From Paenibacillus daejeonensis DSM 15491 (GTDB taxonomy: Bacteria; Bacillota; Bacilli; Paenibacillales; Paenibacillaceae): a DNA stretch of 64,000 nucleotides. Where the stretch lies: positions 103,417 to 167,416 of the forward strand of contig NZ_KB899663.1 of the NCBI RefSeq assembly GCF_000378385.1, given 5' to 3'. This document shows positions 52,701-61,405 of the stretch, one piece after another. Under the pieces are notes generated by a model that was not told the origin of the DNA, did not search any database, and saw nothing but the letters and a program-made list of their open reading frames with translations. Positions within the stretch are counted from its first letter, which is position 1, and the number at the start of each line of letters is the position of its first letter. The position numbers were made by a program, and so were the translations under genes.

Positions 52701-53327
52701 GAGAGTCCGGCTACGGCCAAGCGTCGCTTCCAGGCGCTCAAGGCGCTCTACGATGAGGATTTCGTCGACCGTTCGTGGATTCAGGAGCCGATTCGTCTGA
52801 TTCCTCGAATGAAGGAAATCATTGAGCGCAATCTGCCGGGAACGAAGCTGGCGATTACCGAGTACAACTTCGGCAACGGCAACGGCATCACCGCAGGCCT
52901 GGCGCAGGCGGAGGCGCTGGCGATCTTCGGCCGCGAAGGTGTCGATCTGGCGACCCGCTTCGGCAATTTTCAGTCCGATACGCCGATTGAAGATGCCTTC
53001 AAGATCTATCTGGATTATGACGGCAACGGCTCTCGGATCGAAGGCAGCAGCGTGCGCACGTACTCTACGCTGTTTGACGCCGTAGGTTCCTATACGATTG
53101 AAGGCAATGACGGCAAAACGTATGTACTGCTGTTCAACAAAGATACGCTGAGCCGTCAGATTGATCTGGATGTCGGTTTGGAACAGCCGGGTGCGGCTGA
53201 GTTGTATCGGTTCAGCGCCGCTTCCAGACTCGCCCCAGCAGGTGCGATCCGGCCAGGTGACGACGGGCGATTCGCCCTTACGCTACCGAAACGCTCGGCG
53301 ACCCTGCTAGTGCTGAATGAAGCGTAA
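49707..53327 (+). CDS. Secreted GH44 glycoside hydrolase with three repeated ligand-binding modules
   Basis: 1206 aa. Signal peptide to about residue 36. Three CBM-like sandwich modules (about 43-190, 300-445, 537-690) end in the same strand, YLDDIAFF/YLDDIALT/YIDDVSLL, and alternate with two Big_2-like Ig domains (about 205-290 and 451-532). The catalytic domain is C-terminal (from about 700: SSQIYGINFDEQHPTTSKLAFPLERWGGNQTTRYNW). The acid/base Glu is E886 in LDNEPEIW and the nucleophile E1052 in ITEYNFG, as in family 44 endoglucanase/xyloglucanase. The gene follows the SLH gene by 34 nt. Confidence 0.93.
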   Translation: MQISSSAYQNYKTKGLAVLLIAALLISQLVWPKQPSYGQTIKPLTVYDDAVSDEFVNYSWANHSLEETSMVRGGERSIRFVPGEGQALYFYKHRVMNAGDYKTLRFWVHGGPGGGQQFKLILTLGGGALAEIASSQLFPGGVPAGEWRQVEVPLRQLGVTGLLDGIQLWGQGQGSQEPLYLDDIAFFGGDGGTDPAPEPDPGGDLEVTGLAFEHSELVIRQGQTRTAVLHMILEDGTRTAPREGVEWLISDEAVATVSGGRVQAQSPGSAVIRAAYGSFSAQLTVQVLAVDPERPVESVDGLHIFADALAETVTNNSWGDVSLDETDIVYSGTEAIRFRPIGDAALYLYSHRILTMNEYDKLSFWIHGGEAGGQDVLLKLTAGGTAVSERRLAEVIPGGIPAGEWAYVELPLTELELPDRLFDGLQFTGAAAGEQPAIYLDDIALTAKRAAQARIVEIRTDKHGLVMLPGEVQQLAGETFLASGETGDITTLGEWAVDRPEVATVEEGRITAHAEGIARITLSYGDFRTDAFVQVTDVVSENVYDDRLAAGYRNYSWHEKDFAHTAQVRSGQYAIAFDPSGWDGVWISGEQKKQVDQYYGFRFWLHGGTTGGQELLLHAYDGGQSMGAVNLERFLPDQSLPASTWTEVTVSMADLGLEYGTFDGLILQAGTDRSQGRIYIDDVSLLRNPSPGELPEPQMPVIGIQVDRDAERLPISSQIYGINFDEQHPTTSKLAFPLERWGGNQTTRYNWELDTANRAADWFFINYPYGNDDPGQLPYGSTSDRFIDRVLGRGNDVLMTIPTIGWTPKERAVSSGFSIRKYGAQESWAPELRDAGNGVRPGGELITGNDPEDTSRRVDETFATRWVEHMAQLSNGGVRLYALDNEPEIWHVTHRDVHPDAPTYDELWEKTKLYGSAIKAVDDDAQLLGPVSWGWCAYFYSSADQCADGPDRQSHGGTPFLEWYLQQVGRHEDETNVRLIDYLTVHYYSQETAVPSADESPATAKRRFQALKALYDEDFVDRSWIQEPIRLIPRMKEIIERNLPGTKLAITEYNFGNGNGITAGLAQAEALAIFGREGVDLATRFGNFQSDTPIEDAFKIYLDYDGNGSRIEGSSVRTYSTLFDAVGSYTIEGNDGKTYVLLFNKDTLSRQIDLDVGLEQPGAAELYRFSAASRLAPAGAIRPGDDGRFALTLPKRSATLLVLNEA

Positions 53328-53369
53328 GCGTTAATTGGAAGATCATTTATTTGTTAAGGAGAGAACCCC

Positions 53370-54032
53370 ATGGCTATTGTGTCTCAAGGCTTGCTGCGAA
53401 CAGGCGGATTGATTCTACTGCTTGCCGGACTCGCTAATTTCATTACACACACCTTGCATCTGCAAGAGGACACGCCGCTGTCGCTGGAGCAGCTGCCGCA
53501 TTTCCTGGATATGGCTGTCGGTACCCATATAGCGCTGTTTCTGGCGACGCCGCTGATGCTGATCGGGCTCACCACGTTGTTCATCAGGCATGCCGGCGCC
53601 ATAGCCTGGTGGGGTTGGATCGGCTATGTGTGCTTGTTCTTCGCGTTCGTCATCGAATCGGTTCATTCCGTGCTCCAGGTCTACCAGTACCCTGTGTTGT
53701 TCGATGGCATCACCAGTGAAGAACAACTGGCGGCCGCTTCGGACATCGCCAACCGAACCCTGATGGCTGAAGGCTTCCCCAGCCTTCTTCAGATGGCGGG
53801 AGGAATCATGGTGCTGCTCGGCATTGTCGTGACGACGATCTCGTTTTACCGCGCTGGCGTTTTCTCCAAATGGCTTGCGCTTGGCTTTTTGATCATGCCC
53901 TCGACGTTGTTTTTCCCATGGGAATATTACGGCAGATTCGTCTTTCCGGTGTCCTTTCTGGTCTACGCCGTGTACGGTCTGCTGATGCTAACCGACCGCC
54001 GCGAGACCAAGAATTTTACGCTGAGCGCTTAG
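53370..54032 (+). CDS. Multi-pass membrane protein, unknown function
   Basis: 220 aa. About six hydrophobic segments (10-26, 48-71, 80-100, 140-158, 167-185, 190-210). No recognised signature. GGAGAG precedes ATG. It is the last gene before the terminator at 54051 and so part of the array-B operon. Confidence 0.78.
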   Translation: MAIVSQGLLRTGGLILLLAGLANFITHTLHLQEDTPLSLEQLPHFLDMAVGTHIALFLATPLMLIGLTTLFIRHAGAIAWWGWIGYVCLFFAFVIESVHSVLQVYQYPVLFDGITSEEQLAAASDIANRTLMAEGFPSLLQMAGGIMVLLGIVVTTISFYRAGVFSKWLALGFLIMPSTLFFPWEYYGRFVFPVSFLVYAVYGLLMLTDRRETKNFTLSA

Positions 54033-54050
54033 CATCCCTATAAGAACTAA

Positions 54051-54094
54051 GAACTGCCCTTCTGCCGTGTCCCTTGGCGGAGGGCAGTTTTTTT
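54051..54094 (+). terminator. Intrinsic terminator of the array-B operon
   Basis: AACTGCCCT (54052-54060) pairs with AGGGCAGTT (54081-54089), then a T run. Confidence 0.88.
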
Positions 54095-54220
54095 GTTTTG
54101 TTGATTTTTTACACTCCGGAATTGAATAGTATCATTTTTCGTTGTTTGGGCTTCTTTCGGGGGCCCCGCTCCGGGCGATACAATGACAACAGACAACACA
54201 CGAGTCAAGGGGGATGCATG

Positions 54221-55177
54221 ATGGCCCAGGTTTCCACAAGGGACGAGCTTGCGTCGCCGAACCGCAAGAAAAATCTTATTGTTCGTATGTTCAAGCAATG
54301 GGATATTCAATTAATGGTTTGGCCCGCACTGCTGCTCATTTTTGTTTTTCAGTACATTCCGATGTATGGCGTACTTATGGCCTTCCAGGATTACAGTATT
54401 TTCAACGGTTTCCTGGCGAGTCCGTGGGTCGGACTGAAGCATTTCGAAATGTTTTTTAACTCACCGGAATTTTATACCGTCATGCGCAACACGATCGTCA
54501 TCAGTCTGTTGAAGTTTTTTATCGGCTTCCCGGCGCCGATCGTTCTGGCCCTCATGCTCAATGAGGTGCGTCACATGGCTTTCAAACGAATTGTTCAAAC
54601 GGTCAGCTACCTGCCGCATTTCATGTCTTGGGTTATCGTTGCGGGCTTGGTGATGTCCTTGCTCTCCACAGACAACGGCAGTGTGAACATTCTCTTGGGC
54701 CAGACAGGCCTGATCGATGAACCGATCAGCTTCCTCTCCTTGCCGGAGCTGTTCTGGTCGATTCTGGTCTCCACCAATGTGTGGAAGGAGATTGGTTTTG
54801 GCTCGATCGTCTATCTGGCTGCTATTGCGGGTATCGATCCGAGCATGTACGAAGCGGCTTCCATGGATGGCGCAAGCAAATTCAAGCAAATCTTCCTGAT
54901 CACGATTCCGTCGATTATGCCAGTCGTTATCATCTTCATGATCCTGGCAATCGGTAATCTGCTCAATGCCGGCTTCGAGGATATCCTCCTGCTGGCGGTC
55001 AACCCCGTGCTCCGAGAAGTGTCAGATGTCATAGACACCTATGTGTATAGGGTAGGCTTGCAGAACTCGAGGTACTCTTATGCCACGGCCGTCGGTTTGT
55101 TCAAAGCGGTCATCAGCGTCGGTTTGCTGACGATGGCCAACTACATTGCGCGCCGAGCTGGCAGCAGCCTCTGGTAG
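54221..55177 (+). CDS. Sugar ABC transporter permease (LplB-like)
   Basis: 318 aa. ATG 54221 follows AAGGGGG by 7 nt (ATG 54218 also possible). WPALLLIFVFQYIPMYGVLMAFQDYSIFNGFL is the LplB-type start, and the cytoplasmic EAA loop is EAASMDGASKFKQIFLITIPSIMP (about 208-231). About six helices. With the next permease it would form the membrane part of a polysaccharide/oligosaccharide importer; no ATPase gene is in the operon, as is usual where a shared MsmX-like ATPase is used. Confidence 0.92.
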   Translation: MAQVSTRDELASPNRKKNLIVRMFKQWDIQLMVWPALLLIFVFQYIPMYGVLMAFQDYSIFNGFLASPWVGLKHFEMFFNSPEFYTVMRNTIVISLLKFFIGFPAPIVLALMLNEVRHMAFKRIVQTVSYLPHFMSWVIVAGLVMSLLSTDNGSVNILLGQTGLIDEPISFLSLPELFWSILVSTNVWKEIGFGSIVYLAAIAGIDPSMYEAASMDGASKFKQIFLITIPSIMPVVIIFMILAIGNLLNAGFEDILLLAVNPVLREVSDVIDTYVYRVGLQNSRYSYATAVGLFKAVISVGLLTMANYIARRAGSSLW

Positions 55178-55201
55178 AATCACGGAAAGGCGGAGAATGA
55201 A

Positions 55202-56098
55202 TTGATCAGGTTAACTTATGGCGACCGGTTTATGATGATTTTCATTTACACGGCGCTTGCACTCTTGGCTTTTATGACCTTTTATCCCTTCTGGAATGCC
55301 TTAGTCATTTCGTTTAACTCCGGAGCCGATACCGCCAGAGGCGGAATCACGTTCTGGCCGAGGATATGGACGCTAGAGAATTACAAAATCGTTTTCCAGG
55401 ACGAGCGGTTGGTAGGCGCATTCTTCATCTCGATTGCCCGGACCGTCGTCGGTACCTTCTTATCCATCTTGTTCACGGCCGTCTTTGCCTATGGCATCTC
55501 CAAAAGAGAGCTGATTGGCCGGAACTTCTACATGGTACTCTGTATCATTACGCTCTACTTCAGCGGCGGCTTGATCCCGACCTTCCTGCTCATCCGGGAG
55601 TTGCAGCTGATGAATACGTTCTGGGTGTTCATTATTCCTTCGCTGATCAGCGTATGGAACATGATTATCTTCCGTACCTTCTTCCAGGGTCTGCCCAAGG
55701 GGCTGGAGGAGTCGGCCAAGATTGACGGCAGCGGCAACTGGGGCATTTTCTTCCGGATTGTCATCCCGTTGTCCGGACCTGTCATTGCGACATTGTCTCT
55801 GTTTACGGCGGTTTTCCACTGGAACGACTGGTTTGGTCCAAGTATCTATATTACCAATGAGAATCTTCTGCCGATTCAGACGATGCTCAAGCAGATTCTC
55901 AATTCCAATATTGTATCGGATCAGATGGCTCAGCTGGATTCCGCAGCGCAAGGTCAAATGTCCCGAATGCGCTCAGTAACTAGTAAATCGCTGTCTATGG
56001 CCACGATGATGGTCGCCACGATTCCGATTATTCTCGTGTATCCGTTTGTACAGAAGTACTTTGTCAAAGGCGTGCTGATCGGCTCGCTGAAGGAATAG
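55202..56098 (+). CDS. Sugar ABC transporter permease (YtcP/LplC-like)
   Basis: 298 aa. Starts with TTG 55202, GGAG 6 nt upstream; the ATG at 55197 is followed directly by a stop. MIFIYTALALLAFMTFYPFWNALVISFNSGAD and the EAA-like loop LEESAKIDGSGNWGIFFRIVIPLSGP (about 176-201) are typical. Ends QKYFVKGVLIGSLKE, the hallmark C-terminus of this subfamily. The gap to the previous gene is 24 nt. Confidence 0.93.
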   Translation: MIRLTYGDRFMMIFIYTALALLAFMTFYPFWNALVISFNSGADTARGGITFWPRIWTLENYKIVFQDERLVGAFFISIARTVVGTFLSILFTAVFAYGISKRELIGRNFYMVLCIITLYFSGGLIPTFLLIRELQLMNTFWVFIIPSLISVWNMIIFRTFFQGLPKGLEESAKIDGSGNWGIFFRIVIPLSGPVIATLSLFTAVFHWNDWFGPSIYITNENLLPIQTMLKQILNSNIVSDQMAQLDSAAQGQMSRMRSVTSKSLSMATMMVATIPIILVYPFVQKYFVKGVLIGSLKE

Positions 56099-56155
56099 GT
56101 TTGAAGCGCAAGCTTTAAATAGATAAACTTATAGATTGAAAGGGGAACGCAATAC

Positions 56156-57808
56156 ATGAAACCAACACGCAAATGGCTCACACCTGTCCTGTCCGTTGCC
56201 TTGTCCGCTGCCCTGCTCGCAGGCTGCAGTGGAGGCAACAATGGACCGGCTGCCAGTCCTGGTAATGGCGAAGCGCCGTCGAACGGCGAGCAGACGGGAG
56301 GGGGCTTTGAACTTGGGGCACAGCCGCTTTCCTTCACGATGTATGGCCACTATGACTGGTACACCATGCCACCATGGGGTGGGGACGAAGCGAGTGCCTG
56401 GATTAAAGAGAATAAAAAGGTAGACATTCAGGCGATTCACTCCGGAGGCTCCGCTTCACAAAAGCTAAATACGATGATTGCTACGGGTGACCTGCCGGAT
56501 GCCATCTGGCTCGAGCGCTCCCAGGTTGAACGGTTGCGGGGAGCGGGACTGCTGGCGCCGCTCGATGAATATTTGGACAAGTATCCAAATCTGAAGGAAT
56601 GGCTTGGGGAAGAGAATATCAATCTGCTTCGCTCCGAAGACGGACATCTGTATCAGATTCCGAACTGGTATACCCAACAGCCGAACGGCAACGGCGGTTA
56701 TGTCGTAAACCGCAAGATCTACAAGGAGCTGGGCGAGCCCAAGCTGGAAACAACTGACGATCTGTATGAATACCTGAAGCAAGTGAGAGATAACTATCCG
56801 AACGTCGTACCATTCGAGCCATACCTCGGCAAGGACGGACAAGGACTGGACGTCCTGATGACGGCATTCCGGGAGGATGATCAGAAGTATACGGGCTTGC
56901 GTGCTGTTCCGAAGGGCGACCAGTTGACGTCGATCTTTGAGGATGACATCTTTATAGAAGGTCAGCAGTACGTATCCAAGCTGTTCCGTGAGAAGCTGAT
57001 TACGCAAGATGCGCTGACGCAAACGGTGGATCAAGTGACGGAGAAGGTCATGACTGGCCGCGTAGCGGTCTATGCATCTGCGAGTGCGACAGACACGCCA
57101 CAAGATGCGCATAATGAGTTGATCAAGGACGATCCGGATGCAGGCTATTTCATGATTTGGCCGATTCACAAGGAAGGGTTGGACAAGGACAAGATTTTCC
57201 CTGGTACCTACACGAGTCTGGGGTGGAATGTAACCGTCATCACCAAAGCGGCTGAAAATCCGGAAGCGATCTTCGCCTACTATGACTGGCTGACTGGACC
57301 GGAAGGACAGAGCACCATCATGTGGGGACCTGCCGGCAAGTTCTGGGATGGGATGGAAGAGGATGGCAGAACGCCGAAGTTTACAGAAGCTTACGTAACC
57401 GAAGCTGCGGAATTGACTCAGCTGCAAACCTCTACGAGCAATTTGAACTGGGCTGGCAACACGGTCTATGTGGATCGTACCAAAGCTGCTTTTGAAGAAA
57501 ATCTGCCAGTAGAACAGCAGAACTGGGCAACGCGTTGGCAGCGTGAAATTACCTGGAAGACACAAAAGGATGCGACTGAATTCATTAATATTGATCCGCA
57601 GCCCGATTCGGAGGAAGGCATTATCCGCCAACGGGTAGAGGATATCTTCACCGAGATGCGTGCTAAGGTATTGTACGCCAAGAGTGATGAAGAGGTCATT
57701 GCCATTATCGAAAAGGCTGGACAGGACGCGGATGCGGCAGGTTATGATAAACTGCTGGCGTACAGAACTCAGAAATGGCAGGAAAATCTGGCTGCGATGA
57801 AGGGATAA
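56156..57808 (+). CDS. Extracellular solute-binding lipoprotein of sugar ABC transporter
   Basis: 550 aa. The signal ends in the lipobox LLAGCSGG, giving Cys22 as the lipid anchor, followed by a flexible Gly/Asn/Pro linker. The family-1 binding-protein fold is recognised from IATGDLPDAIWLERSQ, the GGYVVNRKIYKELG segment and TYTSLGWNVTVITKAAENPEAIFAYYDWLTGPEGQ. It resembles YtcQ/LipO-type proteins for oligosaccharides. It sits after the two permeases and before the two-component genes, with a hairpin between. Confidence 0.93.
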   Translation: MKPTRKWLTPVLSVALSAALLAGCSGGNNGPAASPGNGEAPSNGEQTGGGFELGAQPLSFTMYGHYDWYTMPPWGGDEASAWIKENKKVDIQAIHSGGSASQKLNTMIATGDLPDAIWLERSQVERLRGAGLLAPLDEYLDKYPNLKEWLGEENINLLRSEDGHLYQIPNWYTQQPNGNGGYVVNRKIYKELGEPKLETTDDLYEYLKQVRDNYPNVVPFEPYLGKDGQGLDVLMTAFREDDQKYTGLRAVPKGDQLTSIFEDDIFIEGQQYVSKLFREKLITQDALTQTVDQVTEKVMTGRVAVYASASATDTPQDAHNELIKDDPDAGYFMIWPIHKEGLDKDKIFPGTYTSLGWNVTVITKAAENPEAIFAYYDWLTGPEGQSTIMWGPAGKFWDGMEEDGRTPKFTEAYVTEAAELTQLQTSTSNLNWAGNTVYVDRTKAAFEENLPVEQQNWATRWQREITWKTQKDATEFINIDPQPDSEEGIIRQRVEDIFTEMRAKVLYAKSDEEVIAIIEKAGQDADAAGYDKLLAYRTQKWQENLAAMKG

Positions 57809-57831
57809 CATCAGCTACAATAGGAAACAGA

Positions 57832-57862
57832 GTCGGGTATGCCGGGAATCGGCATGCCCGAC
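57832..57862 (+). promoter_or_regulatory. Stem-loop between binding-protein and regulator genes
   Basis: GTCGGGTATGCCG (57832-57844), loop GGAAT, CGGCATGCCCGAC (57850-57862), one wobble pair. No T-tract follows. It probably lowers readthrough or protects the upstream mRNA, letting the binding protein be made in excess over the regulators. Confidence 0.65.
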
Positions 57863-57895
57863 TTGCCATGTTACGAAGAATGGAGAGGATCAGGG

Positions 57896-59428
57896 ATGTA
57901 CCGAGTGCTGCTTGCCGATGATGAGAAGCTGGACCTGGAGGGGATGCGGACCTTTATTCCTTGGCAGGAGCTGGGGATGGAAGTAGTCAAGGGCGTGACG
58001 AACGGATTCGACGCCTGCCGCGTGCTAGAGACCGAGAAGATCGATATTCTGGTGACGGATGTCCGTATGCCTAACATGTCCGGCCTGGATCTGGCAAGAC
58101 GAGCGCTGGAGATGAACGGGAGCATCCGGATTATTTTTATAAGCGGGTACCAAGATTTCAGCTATGTGAAGCAGGCGCTATCGCTCAATGCAGTGAACTA
58201 CGTGCTGAAGCCGATGGATGACCAGGAGCTGATTGATTCCCTGGTGAAGGTGCGGGAGGCCCTGGATCAGGAGCGGGAACGAAGGGATGTTTATGGTCAG
58301 ATGGGGCCAATTGTGAAGCAGCAGTACCTGCTTCAGCTGCTAGAGGGAACCATTGATGAGGCGTCGCTCTACAGTCTGCAATCTGATTATGGGATGGAGG
58401 ATGTATGCTGGCCTGTGCAGGTGGCTGTCATCGAAATTGATGAACGGCCACTCGATCCATCTCCTGCCGACGGCAGCCTGGAACAGGTTATCGCGGCTTG
58501 CGAGGCACGCGGCATTTGTCATTATGCCAAGAAGAGCAGTGCGCGTCTGACGATCCTATTGGAAGCGAGCGAGAGGGAGATGCTGCCAGACCAGTTGGTC
58601 CAAGAGCTGCAAACGCTCCAGATGCCGCTAGTGCTGACCATTGGGATCGGCGGAGCGGCGACAGATTGGGAGGCTCTGGAACGCTCGTCGCGTGAAGCGC
58701 TGGAGGCGCTGGATCTGAAGATTTTCTACGGGAAAGGGCAGGTTATCGCGTATGGCGGACTGCAGCCTGCGGAGCAAGAGGATGCCCGTCAACTGGATGC
58801 CCGTCTGGAGTCGCTGTTTCTAGCGATGTCTGGCTATGAAATTGTTAGAATTCATGATGAACTGGACGAATTATTCAAGGTGGTCCGCAGCCTGCGCTCA
58901 CGAATCATTCTGCGCAGTTATGCAATGTATATTTTGATGCGGCTGGATCAGTACCTGCAGCGGACCAACGAGGATGTGTATCAGCTGCTGGGGATGGATC
59001 TGACTCACTACGATGTGATTGACCAGTTTGAGACAATCCAGGACATTCATCGGTGGCTGCGCAGCCGGGTATATGAAATTTCGGAGACACTGCACACGAA
59101 GAAGCAAAAAAAGAACTGGCGTCTTATCCAGGAAATGATCGATTACATGCGGGAGCGCACGGGACAGACGATTACGCTGCGGGAGCTGGCCGAGCAGTTC
59201 TCGATGTCGCCCAATTACCTGGGGCTGATTTTCAAGGAAGAGACAGGCAAGAACTTTAGTGACTATTTCATCCAGCTTCGTATGGAGCGGGCAGCGGATC
59301 TGATGAAGTCGACGCATCTAAAAGTGTACGAGGTCGCTGACCAGGTAGGCTATCGGCATTTGCCTTATTTTAGCCGTCAATTCAAAGAAACGTTCGGTAT
59401 GACGCCGCTGGAGTACCGTCGGTCATGA
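57896..59428 (+). CDS. YesN-type response regulator with AraC output
   Basis: 510 aa. ATG 57896 (GAGAGGA upstream) starts the REC domain: VLLADDEKLDLEGM, phospho-Asp in DILVTDVRMPNMSG and Lys in YVLKPMDD. A linker domain (about 130-400) is followed by two AraC HTH motifs (about 410-508: ITLRELAEQFSMSPNYLGLIFKEETGKNFSDYF and KVYEVADQVGYRHLPYFSRQFKETFGMTPLEYR). These regulators activate the adjacent sugar transporters. It overlaps the kinase gene by 4 nt (ATGA). Confidence 0.94.
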   Translation: MYRVLLADDEKLDLEGMRTFIPWQELGMEVVKGVTNGFDACRVLETEKIDILVTDVRMPNMSGLDLARRALEMNGSIRIIFISGYQDFSYVKQALSLNAVNYVLKPMDDQELIDSLVKVREALDQERERRDVYGQMGPIVKQQYLLQLLEGTIDEASLYSLQSDYGMEDVCWPVQVAVIEIDERPLDPSPADGSLEQVIAACEARGICHYAKKSSARLTILLEASEREMLPDQLVQELQTLQMPLVLTIGIGGAATDWEALERSSREALEALDLKIFYGKGQVIAYGGLQPAEQEDARQLDARLESLFLAMSGYEIVRIHDELDELFKVVRSLRSRIILRSYAMYILMRLDQYLQRTNEDVYQLLGMDLTHYDVIDQFETIQDIHRWLRSRVYEISETLHTKKQKKNWRLIQEMIDYMRERTGQTITLRELAEQFSMSPNYLGLIFKEETGKNFSDYFIQLRMERAADLMKSTHLKVYEVADQVGYRHLPYFSRQFKETFGMTPLEYRRS

Positions 59429-61218
59429 ACAGGCCAGGTACGATTAGGGAACACCGCTATATTCCATTTGGCATCAAGCTCATGCTGACTTACGTCATCT
59501 TCATCGTCATCCCAGTCGTATTAATCGGCTACACGGCTCATTCCATGTTCACGGTGTCCATTCGTGACCGGACCCAAGACATCTACCGTGGCACGCTGGA
59601 GCAGATGCAGGACAATATTCAATATAAGATGAATGACATGTCGCGTGTGTCCGGGATGCTGTATTTTGATACCAGTTTGTCCTCTGTGCTCCGTCACTAC
59701 GAGGAAGGCTGGGTGAGCTATGAGGCAACGACCAAGCAGCTGCTACCCAAGATTCAGACGACGGTCGAAGCGGCCAACAACCGGATGCGGCTCGTGCTTT
59801 ATCTGCACAACACCTCGCTGCCGGAGATCTATCGCATCTATGGGGATGACGACCCGCTTGGCTTCGATGGCATTTTGTTTGATCTGTACCACGTTCAGCG
59901 AATCCAGGACCGTAGTTGGTATAAGAATTACCCTGAGGAAGTCTATGGCGAGACGATGCAGTGGCGGCAGATCGAACGGGATGGGGAGTTGGGGCATATT
60001 TCTCTGCTGCGGAGGCTGGTGGACACCACCTCTCCTCTGGAGGTCAACGAAATTGGATTTATGCGCATCACCATCATGTTGTCAGAGCTGCTGGAAAGTG
60101 TGGATTCCAAAAAAATCGGGGAGGGCACTCGAATCTATGTGGTTGATCAAGAGCAGCGCATTTTATTTGCTTCTGGCGTCACGGCGGAGGGGGAAGGTGG
60201 CTATTTAACCGGTGAACTGCTTTCGAATACATGGGTCATTGAGAGTGAACTGGAGGGTCTGGATTGGCAGCTGGTCGCCTTGGTGCCTACGGATATTGTC
60301 GAGGAATACTCGCGCAAGGTGAAGATGCTGACGATCATCATCAGTTTGGCTTGCTGTGTTGTATTTATCGTGGCCGGTCTGTTCCTCTCCCGGGTGTATT
60401 CCCGTAAGGTATCAAGGATTGTGCGGCAGCTGGATGCCTTCCAGGAAGGTGATTTTGAGAAAATGGTCCACTTCAAGGGCAAGGACGAGTTCAGCCGAAT
60501 CTCCGTGGCGATCAATGAGATGGGGCAGAACATCGATGAGCTGATCCATGAAGTGTACATGACCTCAATGAAAAAGAAGGAAGCGGAGCTGGAGACGCTA
60601 CAGGCACAGATTAATCCGCATTTCCTGTACAATACGCTATCTTCCATTAGCAGGCTCGCCAAGTTCGGCGAAGTGGATAAGTTGCAGCGCATGGTATTGG
60701 ATCTGGCGAAGTTCTACCGGTTATCTCTGAACGAGGGGAGAACGGTCATCCCGGTCAGCCATGAGCTGGACCAGGTGACGGCCTACCTGAACATCCAGAA
60801 AACGAAGTTCGCCGAGGGCCTGGAAGTCATGTATGATGTCGATCCCGCGATTCTCCAGTACACAACGGTGAAGCTTATTCTGCAGCCCTTTATCGAAAAT
60901 GCGCTGGAGCATGCCTGGTACGGCGAGCGGATTCATATCCGGATCGTAGCCAAGCTCGACGGAGACCGCATCGACTTCCGTGTCATTGACGATGGGGCGG
61001 GCTTTCCGCCGGATACGCTGCAGCAGCTGTCGGATCCGATGGCCCGCATGACACTGGGCTATGGCATCCGCAATGTCGATGAGCGCATCCGCCTGCACTA
61101 CGGCGAAGCCTACGGCGTGACCGTCGCCAGCGGCCGCGGCATCGGCACCACGGTGCGAATTGTGATCCCCGCTGTGGTGGAGGGTGAAGGGGAAGGAGAA
61201 GGAGCGGGTCAAGGCTAA
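59425..61218 (+). CDS. YesM-type sensor histidine kinase
   Basis: 597 aa. Two membrane helices (about 17-40 and 299-321) flank an extracytoplasmic sensor; a HAMP domain (about 320-372) is followed by the His_kinase domain with QINPHFLYNTLSSISRLAKFG (His399) and an HATPase_c domain (LILQPFIENALEHAWYG, DDGAGFP, GYGIRNVDERIRLHYG). The C-terminus ends in a Glu/Gly run. It is the partner of the YesN regulator and probably senses a carbohydrate, perhaps with the lipoprotein at 56156. Confidence 0.94.
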   Translation: MNRPGTIREHRYIPFGIKLMLTYVIFIVIPVVLIGYTAHSMFTVSIRDRTQDIYRGTLEQMQDNIQYKMNDMSRVSGMLYFDTSLSSVLRHYEEGWVSYEATTKQLLPKIQTTVEAANNRMRLVLYLHNTSLPEIYRIYGDDDPLGFDGILFDLYHVQRIQDRSWYKNYPEEVYGETMQWRQIERDGELGHISLLRRLVDTTSPLEVNEIGFMRITIMLSELLESVDSKKIGEGTRIYVVDQEQRILFASGVTAEGEGGYLTGELLSNTWVIESELEGLDWQLVALVPTDIVEEYSRKVKMLTIIISLACCVVFIVAGLFLSRVYSRKVSRIVRQLDAFQEGDFEKMVHFKGKDEFSRISVAINEMGQNIDELIHEVYMTSMKKKEAELETLQAQINPHFLYNTLSSISRLAKFGEVDKLQRMVLDLAKFYRLSLNEGRTVIPVSHELDQVTAYLNIQKTKFAEGLEVMYDVDPAILQYTTVKLILQPFIENALEHAWYGERIHIRIVAKLDGDRIDFRVIDDGAGFPPDTLQQLSDPMARMTLGYGIRNVDERIRLHYGEAYGVTVASGRGIGTTVRIVIPAVVEGEGEGEGAGQG

Positions 61219-61298
61219 GCATAACGGGATGAACAGTTGGAGGAGCAAGGCGAGTATGGCTTTGCAGGGTATGATGCCAACGGTGAGTTGCACCAACC

Positions 61299-61348
61299 AA
61301 TCCCCAGCTTGTTACTCGTCGTTAAGGCGTGAGCAGGCGGGGATTTTT
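61299..61348 (+). terminator. Possible terminator after the sensor kinase
   Basis: AATCCCC (61299-61305) pairs with GGGGATT (61339-61345), then three more Ts, with a long partly paired loop. Confidence 0.55.
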
Positions 61349-61405
61349 GGCGTCTATTTGTGGATTTACTGAGGGTCGATGTCTGTTAATTGCGCTTTGG
61401 CTGCT

